50,962 nucleotides of DNA. It comes from DATLGB01 sp038232275. GTDB lineage: Bacteria > Actinomycetota > Thermoleophilia > Solirubrobacterales > Solirubrobacteraceae. Shown here one piece after another: positions 7,651 to 15,492 of the stretch (positions within the stretch are counted from its first letter, which is position 1; each line of letters begins with the position of its first letter). Location of the stretch: the NCBI GenBank assembly GCA_038232275.1, contig JBBSIC010000020.1:1-50962 (forward strand). Direction: 5' to 3'. The position numbers were made by a program, and so were the translations under genes. The notes below the pieces were generated by a model, which saw only the letters and a list, made by a program, of their open reading frames with translations, made no database searches and had not been told where the DNA came from.

Positions 7651-9414
7651 TCACCGCCTGACCGGCCAGACGAACGTGCTCCAGTTCGCAAACGTCGTCC
7701 GCTTGCTGCCGATGTATTCGGCGGCCGACCAGACCTCTCCGTTGGGCAGCGCGAAGGATGCGCTGTAGTCGCCCCACCGGCAGTTCGTGTCGTCCGCCGG
7801 GTAGCAGGTGAAGCCGTCCTCCGCCCGTCGCCCGAGCTCGGCGACCTGGACACCGGTGTTGAGGCCGCTGCGGTCGATACCGGTCCACGCGGCCGATGGG
7901 TGATAGTCGGCGCCCATCAGGCTGTAGGCGATCACGCCGTGGCCCGCGTCGTTGACGCCGATCGACGGGAAGGACACGTATCCGCCCGACGACCGCGTGG
8001 CGAGGTAGCCCTGCTGCTTGATCGTGCCCGACACCTTGTCCCGGGTGACGGACGGGCTCACCTGGAACCACGCGATGCCGTCCCGCGGACCGGGTGTGGC
8101 GATCGTGTTCACGCCGCCCCACAGCCGGCCCGCCGCGTAGACGACCTGGTTCATGCGGGCGTCGTTGGCCTCCACGTCGGGCACCGGCTGCCGCAGCGAC
8201 TCGCCGTAGGGGTGGAACCCGGCCTTCTGCTGCTGCGGCACCGGCTGCCCGTAGCGCTGGCTCGGAATGATCCTGGACAGCAGCCGCAGGTCCGGCGAGC
8301 CGGTGCGGAGCGTCTTGGTGTGGGTGATCGCCGAGATCTGGATCGTGTTCTCGAGCGAGTCGGCGTCGACGTGGCAGTCGGGCGGCTCGCAGTCGAACGC
8401 CGCCAGGAAGTACTCCGTCCCGTCCTGCGCGGTCTCGTATCTCGCGTTCGGTGCGGTGGCCGGCTGGAGCGTGCCCGTGTGGGTCGTCCCGGTCGAGAAG
8501 TGCACCGCGTCCACAGGGCCGCCGGTGGAAAGCGCCCGCTTGTCGAGGGCGTAGACCTGCGCGCCGTTGAACACCGTCCCGTCGATGTTGTACTCCGCGG
8601 TCGAGACGAACAGGCCGTTGGCGTCCGCGCCGAGCAGCGGCTGATCGCCGAAGCACGGGCATCCGTCGCCACCCGGGTCCGATGCGTCGATCGCGTAGAG
8701 GTTGTACGTGCCCAGGGGGTTCCGGCTCGTGCTGGCGGCGATGAGGGTTGCCGCGGTGCCGTCGAAGTCCCCGGTCTCCGGGTTGACGCCGAGCAGGAGC
8801 ACGGTGTGAAACCAGCGGCCGGTGTCCGGGTCGAAGTAGCACTTCGGGTCGCTGAGAAACGGCCCGAACCTGCCCGTGTCCGGGTTGACGGACGGCGGCA
8901 GGCCGAAGAAGCTGTTGAGGGAGATCGACGGCGTGTCCTTGCTCGTGCTGGTGTCATACAGCGCGATCGAGAGGTTGACCGACTCGAAGAGGAACGTCGT
9001 GTCCTGGAACGTGCCGCCGCAGAGCCCCTGGTCCGGGGGCTCGACCTCGAAGCCGTTCGTGAAGACCGTGTCCTGGATGCCCTCGCCCTCGAAGCCGCGC
9101 TCCACGGGGTCGATGCTCACGGGAGAGCCGGCCACGCTCGGCGGGGCCAGCCGCGCCCCCGCGCCCGAGGCGGGCTCAAACCTTGCGTCTTCCAGCGCGC
9201 GCCACTTGCGGTAGGCGACGGAGTTCCTCAGCGCGTGCCGGGTCGGCGCCCGCCCGGCCCGGTCGGCGACCGTCTGGAGGTCCACGGTTCCGAGCCTGCG
9301 CACCGGCTGCACGACGCCCGCCGCGTGCGCGGGAAGGGCTCCGGTCCCGGCTATGGCTGCGGCACCGAAGACCGCCGCGCATGCGCGGCGTGCGAACGAT
9401 CGGGAATGGGACAA
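7651..9414 (-). CDS. Secreted protein of unknown function (587 aa)
   Basis: An N-terminal signal peptide is clear: SHSRSFARRACAAVFGAAA followed by IAGTGALPAHA and a probable AXA cleavage site. The mature protein is rich in Gly, Asp, Thr and aromatic residues, with recurring YDTSTSKDTPS, GTYNLYAIDASDP, GLFVSTAEYN and YEIGS-like segments suggesting a beta-propeller or similar all-beta fold. Paired cysteines (DGCPCFGD, FDCEPPDCH, FTCYPADDTNCRWGD) suggest disulfides. The start is a TTG with GGAGGAGC six bases upstream. I do not recognise a catalytic motif. It sits just outside the tRNA-Cys island. Confidence 0.8.
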   Translation of the reverse strand: MSHSRSFARRACAAVFGAAAIAGTGALPAHAAGVVQPVRRLGTVDLQTVADRAGRAPTRHALRNSVAYRKWRALEDARFEPASGAGARLAPPSVAGSPVSIDPVERGFEGEGIQDTVFTNGFEVEPPDQGLCGGTFQDTTFLFESVNLSIALYDTSTSKDTPSISLNSFFGLPPSVNPDTGRFGPFLSDPKCYFDPDTGRWFHTVLLLGVNPETGDFDGTAATLIAASTSRNPLGTYNLYAIDASDPGGDGCPCFGDQPLLGADANGLFVSTAEYNIDGTVFNGAQVYALDKRALSTGGPVDAVHFSTGTTHTGTLQPATAPNARYETAQDGTEYFLAAFDCEPPDCHVDADSLENTIQISAITHTKTLRTGSPDLRLLSRIIPSQRYGQPVPQQQKAGFHPYGESLRQPVPDVEANDARMNQVVYAAGRLWGGVNTIATPGPRDGIAWFQVSPSVTRDKVSGTIKQQGYLATRSSGGYVSFPSIGVNDAGHGVIAYSLMGADYHPSAAWTGIDRSGLNTGVQVAELGRRAEDGFTCYPADDTNCRWGDYSASFALPNGEVWSAAEYIGSKRTTFANWSTFVWPVRR

Positions 9415-9612
9415 CTGCTCCTCCTGTCAGAGCGGACAACCAGCATCATCACCGCCGAGCAGGCCCTCGCGCCTGCCAGAAGGGGCAAGTTACGTTGCGC
9501 GACCCGGCCGTGTCAATCTGCCGGGGGCGATCAAGGACGCTTTCCGCACGGCCCGCTGCTCCCGGCACCGGCGACACCGGGCGGAGCGGCCGCTGCGTTA
9601 GCGTCTGCGGCC

Positions 9613-9846
9613 ATGCCGCTACTCCGCATCCCGTTCGAGCCCGAAGAGGACGAACTCACCCGGCTTCGCAACGAGCGCTTCACCGAGGTCCGCCGCGGCG
9701 GCTCGCCGACGGCGGAAGGCGGCGCCTACGTCGACTTCTCGTGGCCGGAATCGCTCTCGGTCAAGCACGCCGTCACCAAGGCTCGCCAGGCCCTGTCGCT
9801 CGACAGCGACGAGACCTACATCGAGATCCTCGACGAGGACGCCTGA
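9613..9846 (+). CDS. Small acidic conserved-type hypothetical protein (77 aa)
   Basis: The protein begins MPLLRIPFEPEEDELTRLRN and ends YIEILDEDA. It is acidic (rich in E and D), has no signal peptide or membrane segment and is not recognised. Support comes from its ATG start, balanced composition unlike the surrounding shadow frames, and its position in a 500-bp gap between divergent-side secreted-protein genes. Function unknown. Confidence 0.6.
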   Translation: MPLLRIPFEPEEDELTRLRNERFTEVRRGGSPTAEGGAYVDFSWPESLSVKHAVTKARQALSLDSDETYIEILDEDA

Positions 9847-9974
9847 CGGCCCGCACCGCAACCTCGGCCCCGCCACTACGTTGGTAGGGGAGACAACGAG
9901 CTGCACCGACCGCCCCTTCGAAAGGGGCCGCCCCGCAGGCCCGAGCGCCCCGGAGGCCGGCTGGAAAGGACCAC

Positions 9975-11327
9975 ATGAGACGACGGATTCCGCTGCTTGC
10001 AGCGGGGGCGGCGGCGCTGGCGCTTGCGGCGCCGACCCCGGCCTCCGCGAGCACGAGCCAGTACACGATCTTCGAGGCGCCGAGCGAGATGGCCGGCGCC
10101 AGCGACTCCCTGCGCACCCAGACGCTGGACGAGATCGCGGCCTTCGGCGTCAAGCACATGCGTGTTCTGTTGTACTGGAACTCCGTCGTGCGCGACAACA
10201 ACGCCAAGCACAAGCCGGCGGATCTCGCAGAGCGCGACCCGAACTCCGCCGGCTATGACTTCTCGCGCTACGACGCGATCTTCAGCGAGGCCAAGGCCCG
10301 CGGGATCGACGTCATCACGACGATCACCGGGCCCGTGCCGCGCTGGGCCACCGCGCGCAAGTCCGGCCACCTCTACAAGCCGAACCGCACCCGCTTCGAG
10401 CGCTTCGTGGAGGCCGTCGGCACGCGCTACGGCTCGCAGGTCAGCACCTGGACGGTCTGGAACGAGCCCAACCAGCCGCAGTTCCTCGGGCCGCAGTACG
10501 TCAAGCACAAGCCCTACTCGCCGTTTCTGTACCGCGCCCTCTACCAGGCGGCCCTGCAGGGCCTCGGCGCCTCGGGCAACACCGGCGACCGCGTCCTCGC
10601 CGGCGAGACGTCCCCGCGCGGCAACCGCCACATCGTCGCTCCGATCACCTTCGCGCGGTTGTTCTTCCGCGGCAAGAAGCTGAAGGTCTCCGGCTACGCG
10701 CAGCATCCGTACACGACCAAGGCCGGACCGTTCTTCAAGCCGGCCGACAAGACCGACGCGACGATCGGGGTCCTCAGCCGGCTCACGAAGGCGCTGGACC
10801 GCTACTCGCATCACCATCGCCTCGGCCTGTACCTGACCGAGTTCGGCATCCAGAGCAAGCCGGACCCGTTCGTCGGCGTCAGCGAGACCCGGCAGGCCGA
10901 GTACCGCTCGATCTCCGAGCGCATCGCCTACGCCAACCCGCGCGTGAAGGCCATCTCGCAGTACCTGATGCGCGACGACACGCCGCGCAAGGGCAGCCGG
11001 GCCAATCGCTACGGCGGCTTCGAGTCCGGGCTGCGCTTCTCCAGCGGCAAGAAGAAGCGCTCCTACGAGGGGTTCCGGCTGCCGCTGGTCGCGACCCGGT
11101 CGGGTTCGCGCTCCGTGAAGCTGTGGGGCCTGGTCCGGCCCGCGACCGGCGCCACGACGGTCGCAGTCGAGTACCGCGACAAGTCGGCCTGGAAGGCGCT
11201 CGGCAACGTCGGCACCAACAGCCGCGGCTACTGGACCAAGAGGACGGCGTACCGCAAGGGCCGCGCCTATCGCGTTACCTGGACCACCTTCACCGGTCCC
11301 GCGACGCGCGTGTACCGCGCGCCGTAG
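9975..11327 (+). CDS. Secreted glycoside hydrolase, clan GH-A type (GH39/GH5-like)
   Basis: 450 residues. A Sec signal peptide (MRRRIPLLAAGAAALALAAP, then ASA) is followed by a TIM-barrel-like domain. VKHMRVLLYWNSV resembles the early strand of GH-A enzymes. TVWNEPNQPQF places the acid/base Glu at E164, and LYLTEFGIQ places the nucleophile Glu at E289; both lie at strand ends as in clan GH-A. A ~75-residue C-terminal beta domain (VKLWGLVRPATGATTVAVEY) looks like an accessory module. GGAAAGGA precedes the ATG. It should act outside the cell on a plant or microbial glycan; the exact sugar is not predictable. Confidence 0.82.
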   Translation: MRRRIPLLAAGAAALALAAPTPASASTSQYTIFEAPSEMAGASDSLRTQTLDEIAAFGVKHMRVLLYWNSVVRDNNAKHKPADLAERDPNSAGYDFSRYDAIFSEAKARGIDVITTITGPVPRWATARKSGHLYKPNRTRFERFVEAVGTRYGSQVSTWTVWNEPNQPQFLGPQYVKHKPYSPFLYRALYQAALQGLGASGNTGDRVLAGETSPRGNRHIVAPITFARLFFRGKKLKVSGYAQHPYTTKAGPFFKPADKTDATIGVLSRLTKALDRYSHHHRLGLYLTEFGIQSKPDPFVGVSETRQAEYRSISERIAYANPRVKAISQYLMRDDTPRKGSRANRYGGFESGLRFSSGKKKRSYEGFRLPLVATRSGSRSVKLWGLVRPATGATTVAVEYRDKSAWKALGNVGTNSRGYWTKRTAYRKGRAYRVTWTTFTGPATRVYRAP

Positions 11328-11434
11328 CCTGCCGCGCCGCGGACCTGACCGGCGCCGAGGATCGACTTCGGCGGCGTGTCAGGCTCTCGGCCCGGAGAGC
11401 TTCGAGCACGTGTGCGGCCCTCGACCGGCCTGGG

Positions 11435-11440
11435 TATACT
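11435..11440 (+). promoter_or_regulatory. -10 element of the tRNA-Gly gene
   Basis: TATACT lies 11 bases before the first base of the tRNA. The -35 region (around 11412-11417, GTGCGG) is poor. Confidence 0.5.
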
Positions 11441-11451
11441 TGCCGTCGCCT

Positions 11452-11525
11452 GCGGCTGTAGCTCAGTTGGCTAGAGCGTCTGCTTGCCATGCAGAAGGTC
11501 GAGAGTTCGAGTCTCTTCAGCCGCT
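11452..11525 (+). tRNA. tRNA-Gly (anticodon GCC)
   Basis: The 74-base cloverleaf is complete. The acceptor stem pairs GCGGCTG with CAGCCGC. The D-arm is GCTC...GAGC. The anticodon stem TCTGC/GCAGA closes a TTGCCAT loop (anticodon GCC). The T-arm is GAGAG-TTCGAGT-CTCTT (last pair weak). No CCA is encoded. A decayed integrative element lies immediately downstream, so this gene is a likely integration target. Confidence 0.95.
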
Positions 11526-11529
11526 TCGC

Positions 11530-11559
11530 ACGAAAGGCCTGGTAATCCGGGCCTTTCGT
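11530..11559 (+). terminator. Intrinsic-type terminator after tRNA-Gly
   Basis: A perfect 10-bp inverted repeat, ACGAAAGGCC and GGCCTTTCGT, with a 10-base loop begins four bases after the tRNA and is followed by CGTTTCTTGG, a short T-rich tail. Confidence 0.75.
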
Positions 11560-11785
11560 CGTTTCTTGGCTCTCTAGGCGACGTCCGCTGGCCGCGCGGG
11601 TACCACTTGCGGGTACCAAACCAGTCGCTGAATCAGCGTCCCTTGAAAGCTCGCGTGACAGGGACGATCATTGCTGCCCGCGAAGTGCTGCTCCTCGTCC
11701 GAAGGCGAGCACGACGCTCGCGGCCCGCGTGGAAGTCGGGGGGCGATGCGTCTCAAATGCCTGGGGCAGCGCGAGAAACAGGACC

Positions 11786-11814
11786 CGCACTACAGAACGC
11801 CGTTCTGTAGTGCG
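11786..11814. terminator. Perfect 13-bp stem-loop downstream of the DUF2442 gene
   Basis: CGCACTACAGAAC pairs with GTTCTGTAGTGCG around a 3-base loop (GCC). It begins 17 bases past the stop of the leftward DUF2442 gene. On that strand it is followed by a CCTGTTTC stretch, so it could terminate the leftward transcript. It could equally be a protein or recombinase site. Confidence 0.5.
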
Positions 11815-11830
11815 GTGCGTAGTGCGGCGG

Positions 11831-12106
11831 TCAGGCCGGCTGGCGGTCGCGGCCGCGGGTCGCCCACGCGTGGAGCGTCTCGGGCGCGATGTCGGCGCCG
11901 TTCGGCCAGACGATGGTGCCTAGCTCCTCGTCGACCGTGACCTGAGCGAAGTAGTCCGGATCGCGGAGGGCGTCGAAGACGCCGCCCCAGTCCTGGTCGC
12001 CGAATTGGACCTCGCCCACAGAGCCGTCGTCGAACGACACGCGCACGCGATGGTCGCCGAGGACCTCGACGGCGGTGGCGTGGACCAGCTCGGACATGGA
12101 CTCCAT
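11831..12106 (-). CDS. DUF2442 domain protein
   Basis: 91 residues. It reads SELVHATAVEVLGDHRVRVS, FDDGSVGEVQF, PDYFAQVTVDEELGTIVWPN and GADIAPETLHAWA, the standard DUF2442 plan: a small beta domain ending in 'GTIVWPNGADIAPETL'. DUF2442 genes usually lie beside DUF4160 genes, as here (stop of DUF4160 and this ATG almost touch). The pairing is widely suspected to be toxin-antitoxin-like, but no activity can be read from sequence. ATG at 12106 or 12097. Confidence 0.85.
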   Translation of the reverse strand: MESMSELVHATAVEVLGDHRVRVSFDDGSVGEVQFGDQDWGGVFDALRDPDYFAQVTVDEELGTIVWPNGADIAPETLHAWATRGRDRQPA

Positions 12107-12107
12107 G

Positions 12108-12368
12108 CTACGGAAGCGGGTCGATACGTTCAGGCGGCTGGTGATCTCGGGCGAGCTGCCAGTTCGCGAGCAGCTCATCGCCGTGGAGCTTGGCCCACTC
12201 CTCGACCATCCGCTGAACCCGCCGGGGAAGGGAGCCCTCGAGGACTTCGAGCGTCTCGATCGCGATGGACGCGCGGGCGCCCGAGTAGATCGCGTGGAAG
12301 TGCGGGACGCCGTGTTCGCGGTGGTACATGGCGATGACGATTCCGTAGAAGGCGCTAATCCGCGGCAA
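12108..12368 (-). CDS. DUF4160 domain protein
   Basis: 86 residues with the DUF4160 hallmark: PRISAFYGIVIAMYHREHGV, PHFHAIYSG, ASIAIETLEVLEGSLPRRV and VEEWAKLHGDELLANW. The conserved HG.PHFH segment is complete. It overlaps the end of the integrase remnant and precedes DUF2442 with no gap. The two are predicted partners (putative type II toxin-antitoxin-like pair from family context only). A second, broken DUF4160 with an intact DUF2442 lies on the other strand at 13715-14210. Confidence 0.85.
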   Translation of the reverse strand: MPRISAFYGIVIAMYHREHGVPHFHAIYSGARASIAIETLEVLEGSLPRRVQRMVEEWAKLHGDELLANWQLARDHQPPERIDPLP

Positions 12369-13641
12369 CGCCGAGCCCCTCGGACGGTTCCGCAGAACCG
12401 CGGAGGAAGGCCGAGTCGAGCCGGGCGAGATCCTCGGGGCGGAGCTTGGCGCCGAGGTAGCGATCGGTGGCCGTCAGCTTCGCGTGGTCGAGCATGTCGC
12501 GGACGAAGACCGGATCGGTGGTGCGGCGACGATGCTGCCCGCCGCGTGGCGCAGGCCGTGGAGCGTGACGTGACGTAGGCGAGCAGCGGCGCAGGCGCGC
12601 TTGTAGCGGCGCCGCAGCGCGGAGGCGTCCAGCCGAAGCCCGACGACATCGACGAAGACGTAGTCGTCAGCCGAGGTGAAGTCGCGGCGAGCCGACTGCC
12701 GCGCGAGGGCCTCGACGGCCGGCTGGGCGAGCGGGAAGCGGTGGCGGCGGCCCTTCGGCAGACTTTCGACGCCCGCAGACAGGCCGCGCCGGACGAGGAT
12801 CGTCCGAGCTGCGAGGTCGACGTCGGCCCAGCGCAGGACGAGTGCCTCCCCCAGGCGCAGGCCTGTGTAGAAGAGCACGCGGTAGAGCTCCGCGTCCTGC
12901 TCGTCCTCGCAGCGCTCCAAATCGTCGCGCTCACCCACGCGATGCTTGCCGGCCGCGGCGGCGCGCGCCAGCGCCTCCGCCTCCTCGACCTCGAAGTAGT
13001 CGAGCGCGGGCGACGGCGGCTCGGGGCGCTTGTCGGTCGCGTCGACCGGGTTCGACGGCAGGCTGTAGGTGTCGACGCGGCAGGCGTAGCGGAACATCGT
13101 TCGCGAGCGTCTGCCGGTGCTTGTTGACGTCGCGGGGCGTGAGGCCCTCGCGGTCGAGGCTGCGCAGGAAGTCCGAGATCTCGCGCGTGGCGACCTTGCC
13201 GATGGGCCGGTCGCCGAGCCCGGCCACGTGTCACACGAGCGCCGCGCGGTACGGGACGCCCGGCTCCCGGAGGATCGCCCCGTAGTCGACGAGGGTCGCC
13301 GGCTTGACCTGCCTGACCTCGCGCTGCCATTCCAGCCACTGACGCGCGAGTTCGCGGACGGTGATGCCGCGCTCCGCCCTCTCGCGGGCGGCGGCTGCGG
13401 TCGCGGCGAGGTCGTCCGCAACTGCGGTGATGACCTCACGCGCGCGCTCGTGCGCGAGGCGCTCGTCTAAGGATCGCAGCCGACCGCTGCTTGACGACCA
13501 TGAGCCGCCCGGCGACGTGATTAATCAGGCCGGTCCGAGGCGTCGCTTGAGCTGCCGTCCGCCCGATCGCCACTTGACCTCGTGGTACGGCTCGCCGCGC
13601 TGGCCCGAGCGCACGATGAGGTTGTAGGGCGACGACGTCAC
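12355..13641 (-). pseudogene. Frameshifted tyrosine recombinase (integrase)
   Basis: All parts of an actinobacterial phage-type integrase are visible in three frames. The N-terminus is YHEVKWRSGGRQLKRRLGPA (GTG start at 13641). The core-binding region includes GITVRELARQWLEWQREV. The catalytic domain shows LFYTGLRLGEALVLRWADVD (first Arg) and LHGLRHAAGS (HxxR), then, after another shift, DHAKLTATDRYLGAKL with the nucleophile Tyr. Breaks occur near 13530, near 13230-13100 and near 12530. The enzyme would have driven integration next to tRNA-Gly; as read it is dead. Confidence 0.85.
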
Positions 13642-13648
13642 TTCGCGA

Positions 13649-13714
13649 GGGTACCACGCGGGTACCACGTCAAATCGGGCCTCGTTGCGGGTACCGCTCC
13701 GGGTACCAAACCAG
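13649..13714. repeat. Cluster of GGGTACC heptamers (probable integrase arm sites)
   Basis: GGGTACC occurs at 13649, 13660, 13689 and 13701 just upstream of the integrase start, with spacings of 11, 29 and 12 bases. Two more copies lie at 11598 and 11611 (13 apart) at the other end of the element. The heptamer is itself palindromic in its GGTACC core. Regularly spaced short direct repeats beside int are typical of arm-type binding sites. Confidence 0.6.
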
Positions 13715-13954
13715 CCTCAATCAACCTCCCAGAGCCATACGGAGGGGACGAAGCTAAGATCGCCATCGACGCCGGGCGAGTGTTGAGGCGAACTACCGGC
13801 CCGGGCGCTGCGGTGCGTGCGAGAATGGCTCCAAGATCATCGAGACGAGCTTGACGAGAACTGGCGCCGCGGCAGCCGACCGGAGCCGTTTCAAAGCGTG
13901 ATCGGCTGCCATGACCGACCTTCCGAGAATCACCGACGCCACTCCGCGACATGA
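13715..13954 (+). pseudogene. 5'-truncated, frameshifted DUF4160 gene
   Basis: Starting right after the last GGGTACC repeat, the frame reads LPEPYGGDEAKIAIDAGRVL, then after a single-base loss near 13788 continues GELPARALRCVREWLQDHRD and ELDENWRRGSRPEPF. This is the C-terminal two thirds of a DUF4160 protein; the PHFH-containing start is missing. The tail overlaps the ATG of the downstream DUF2442 gene. The loss of its 5' end coincides with the boundary of the integrative element, suggesting the element's insertion or excision removed it. Confidence 0.7.
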
Positions 13955-14210
13955 CCGCTGGCTTCAGCTGCGGTTCACCGATGGAGTAGTGCCGGACGTC
14001 AACCTTGGGCCGGTGTTCGCGACGCGACAGATCTTCGTCGCGATCCGCGACGATCAGGAGGTGTTCGCGCAGGTCCGCGTCAACGAGGAAACCGGCACGG
14101 TCGAGTGGCCGGGCGAGATCGATCTCGACCCGGACGTGCTGTATGCGACCCACGAAGCCGAATCGGGCGAGCCGCTCGAACGCCGGGTCGTCGACCCCGC
14201 ACCCTCGTGA
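13911..14210 (+). CDS. DUF2442 domain protein
   Basis: 99 residues: TDLPRITDATPRHDRWLQLR, FTDGVVPDVNLGPVF, VFAQVRVNEETGTVEWPGEI and DLDPDVLYA, the DUF2442 consensus. It follows and overlaps a broken DUF4160 gene, so it is probably an orphaned partner. It is 16 bp upstream of a methyltransferase gene and may be co-transcribed with it. It is only distantly similar to the DUF2442 protein at 11831-12106, so the two pairs are not a recent duplication. Confidence 0.82.
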   Translation: MTDLPRITDATPRHDRWLQLRFTDGVVPDVNLGPVFATRQIFVAIRDDQEVFAQVRVNEETGTVEWPGEIDLDPDVLYATHEAESGEPLERRVVDPAPS

Positions 14211-14226
14211 TCCGGCTGGTGTCCTC

Positions 14227-14886
14227 ATGAGCGAGTTGACCGCCCGCCAGGTGAAGGCGTTCTTTGACGAGGTCGCCTCGGACTGGGACACCATGCGCAT
14301 CGCCTACTACGACGAGCGCGTGATCGAGCAGATGGCGTCCGCGGCCCGCCTGGACGACGCGATGGTCGTCGCCGATGTCGGTACCGGCACCGGCTTCGTC
14401 GCCGCTGGCATCGCACCCCTCGTCGCCCGCGTGCTCGCGCTGGACACCTCGACCGAGATGCTCGCCGTCGCGCGACGGAACCTCGACTCGCTCGAGGTCA
14501 CCAACGTCGAGCTCATCGAAGCCGACGTGACCTCGTTGCCGCTCGACGACGACGCCGTCGACGCCGCCTTCGCCAACATGGTCCTGCACCACGCCGAAGA
14601 CCCCGCCGCCATGCTCACCGAGATGGCCCGCGTCGTCCGGCCCGGCGGGACCGTCGCGATCTGCGACGCGGTCGAGCACCCATTCGAATGGATGCGCGAC
14701 GAGCACGCCGACATCTGGCTCGGCTTCACCGACGGCCAGATCACGAGCTACTTCGCCGCGGCCGGGCTCGGTCAAGCCTCGATCGAGTCCCTGGGCGTGC
14801 AGTGAAGCATCGCGTCGACGACCTCGGTCGAGGTCGCCAACATCCAGGTCTTCGGCGCCTACGCGCGAGTACCCGGGGGCACCTGA
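14227..14886 (+). CDS. Class I SAM methyltransferase with in-frame TGA at codon 193 (candidate selenoprotein)
   Basis: The protein shows a UbiE/ArsM-like Rossmann methyltransferase: DVGTGTGFVAAGIAP (motif I, residues 50-64), VLALDTSTEMLAVAR (motif II), EADVTSLPLDDDAVDAAF and NMVLHHAEDPAAMLTEMARV (motifs III/IV), and PGGTVAICD. The conventional stop is the TGA at 14803-14805, giving 192 residues that end before the last core strand. In the same frame the next 26 codons read SIASTTSVEVANIQVFGAYA then RVPGGT and a TGA at 14884. ANIQVFGAYARV is exactly the final strand such enzymes need. A SECIS-like hairpin follows the TGA. Its final stop overlaps the next ATG (TGATG). Alternative: a nonsense mutation or a shortened enzyme. 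Substrate unknown. Confidence 0.75.
14819..14836 (+). promoter_or_regulatory. Candidate bacterial SECIS stem-loop
   Basis: CGACCTC pairs perfectly with GAGGTCG around a four-base loop GGTC. The loop starts 20 bases after the in-frame TGA of the methyltransferase. Bacterial SECIS elements are hairpins just 3' of the UGA with a small apical loop carrying G near its start and a U (GGUC in E. coli fdhF), about 16-37 bases away. This fits. GC-rich coding DNA can form such hairpins by chance, so it is supportive, not proof. Confidence 0.5.
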
Positions 14887-15412
14887 TGCCGGTCGTCCTG
14901 GGCTCGCGCTCGTCGGGTGCGGCGGCGGGGGGCGCAGCCACACGACCCCATCGGGCGGCGAAGGTCCCCCGGTGTCGCCACCCGCCGGCCGCGCGCCGAA
15001 GGCTTGCGCCCGGCTGCCCGCGGCGACGGCGGCGCGTCTCACGGGCGCGCGCGCTGCGATCGCGACGCCGCAGGCGCCCTCCTACGCCGTCAGCGGCTGC
15101 GACTACCGCCTCAGCGGACCGTCGAGCGGGATGCTGCGCTTGAGCATCGACACCGGCGCCCAGGCCGCGCGGCGATTCGAGAACACCGTGACCGAGAAGG
15201 GCCAGACCGCGGCGCAGGGGACCGGCAGCCCGCCGGTGCAGATCGGCGGCGTCGGTGACCGCCCGGAATGGCTCGCCGACCTGAGGCGCCTGCTCGTGCT
15301 GTCGCGCAATCGCATCCTCATCCTCGAGCTCCGCCTCCACAAGACGAGCGCGCGGAGCGACCTGCGCCGCGCGCGCCGGCTCGCCGGCGCCATCGTCGAG
15401 GCTCGAGCCTGA
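14886..15412 (+). pseudogene. Lipoprotein (DUF3558-like), frameshifted in the signal peptide
   Basis: From ATG 14886 the sequence reads MPVVLG; after one missing base near 14902 it continues LALVGCGGGG, a lipobox with Cys. The long frame then gives a ~150-residue secreted domain (KACARLPAATAARLTGARAA, GCDYRLSGPSSGMLRLSIDT, RLLVLSRNRILILELRLHKT). The order 'C..L......L.G', a central CxYR segment and a closing LLVLRxxR strand recalls DUF3558-type lipoproteins; this is tentative. The ATG overlaps the extended methyltransferase stop (TGATG). The signal peptide is short and lacks basic residues. Its last codons are duplicated at 18010-18067. Confidence 0.6.
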
Positions 15413-15492
15413 CCGCAGGCTCAGCGGCTGAGGTCCAGCGTCGGCATCGGCGACCCTAGGGCGTTCTCGGCGCCCCGGTGGGGACGATCGCG
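15361..15492. repeat. Duplicated junction, copy 1
   Basis: About 130 bases, including the last codons of the lipoprotein and a degenerate copy of the last codons of the leftward UPF0145 gene, recur nearly unchanged and in the same orientation at 18010-18146. Shared cores include GAGGCTCGAGC, CTCAGCGGCTGAGGTCCAGC and GGTGGGGACGATCGCGG. The two copies bracket the DM13/RnfD-like genes. Confidence 0.85.

Larger units (their letters stand above)
11595..13715 (-). mobile_element. Remnant integrative element next to tRNA-Gly
   Basis: The element carries a leftward frameshifted tyrosine integrase, then DUF4160 and DUF2442 genes. Its ends share GGGTACC heptamers: at 11598 and 11611 on the left, and at 13649, 13660, 13689 and 13701 on the right. 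A 14-bp stretch, GGGTACCAAACCAG, is identical at 11611 and 13701. These heptamers look like integrase arm-binding sites. I found no second copy of the tRNA-Gly 3' end on the right, so the outer att copy is either degraded or the boundary lies elsewhere. The right end truncates a DUF4160 gene. Confidence 0.6.

Noticed and set aside
7573..9846. A 757-codon rightward open frame
   Set aside because: It is antisense to the secreted protein at 7651-9414 for most of its length and has shadow composition (Arg/Val/Ala-rich). Only its last 77 codons from 9613 are kept as a gene.
13649..13707. Possible CRISPR-like short repeats (GGGTACC)
   Set aside because: The repeats are only 7 bases, irregularly spaced by 11, 29 and 12 bases, with no spacer array and no cas genes.
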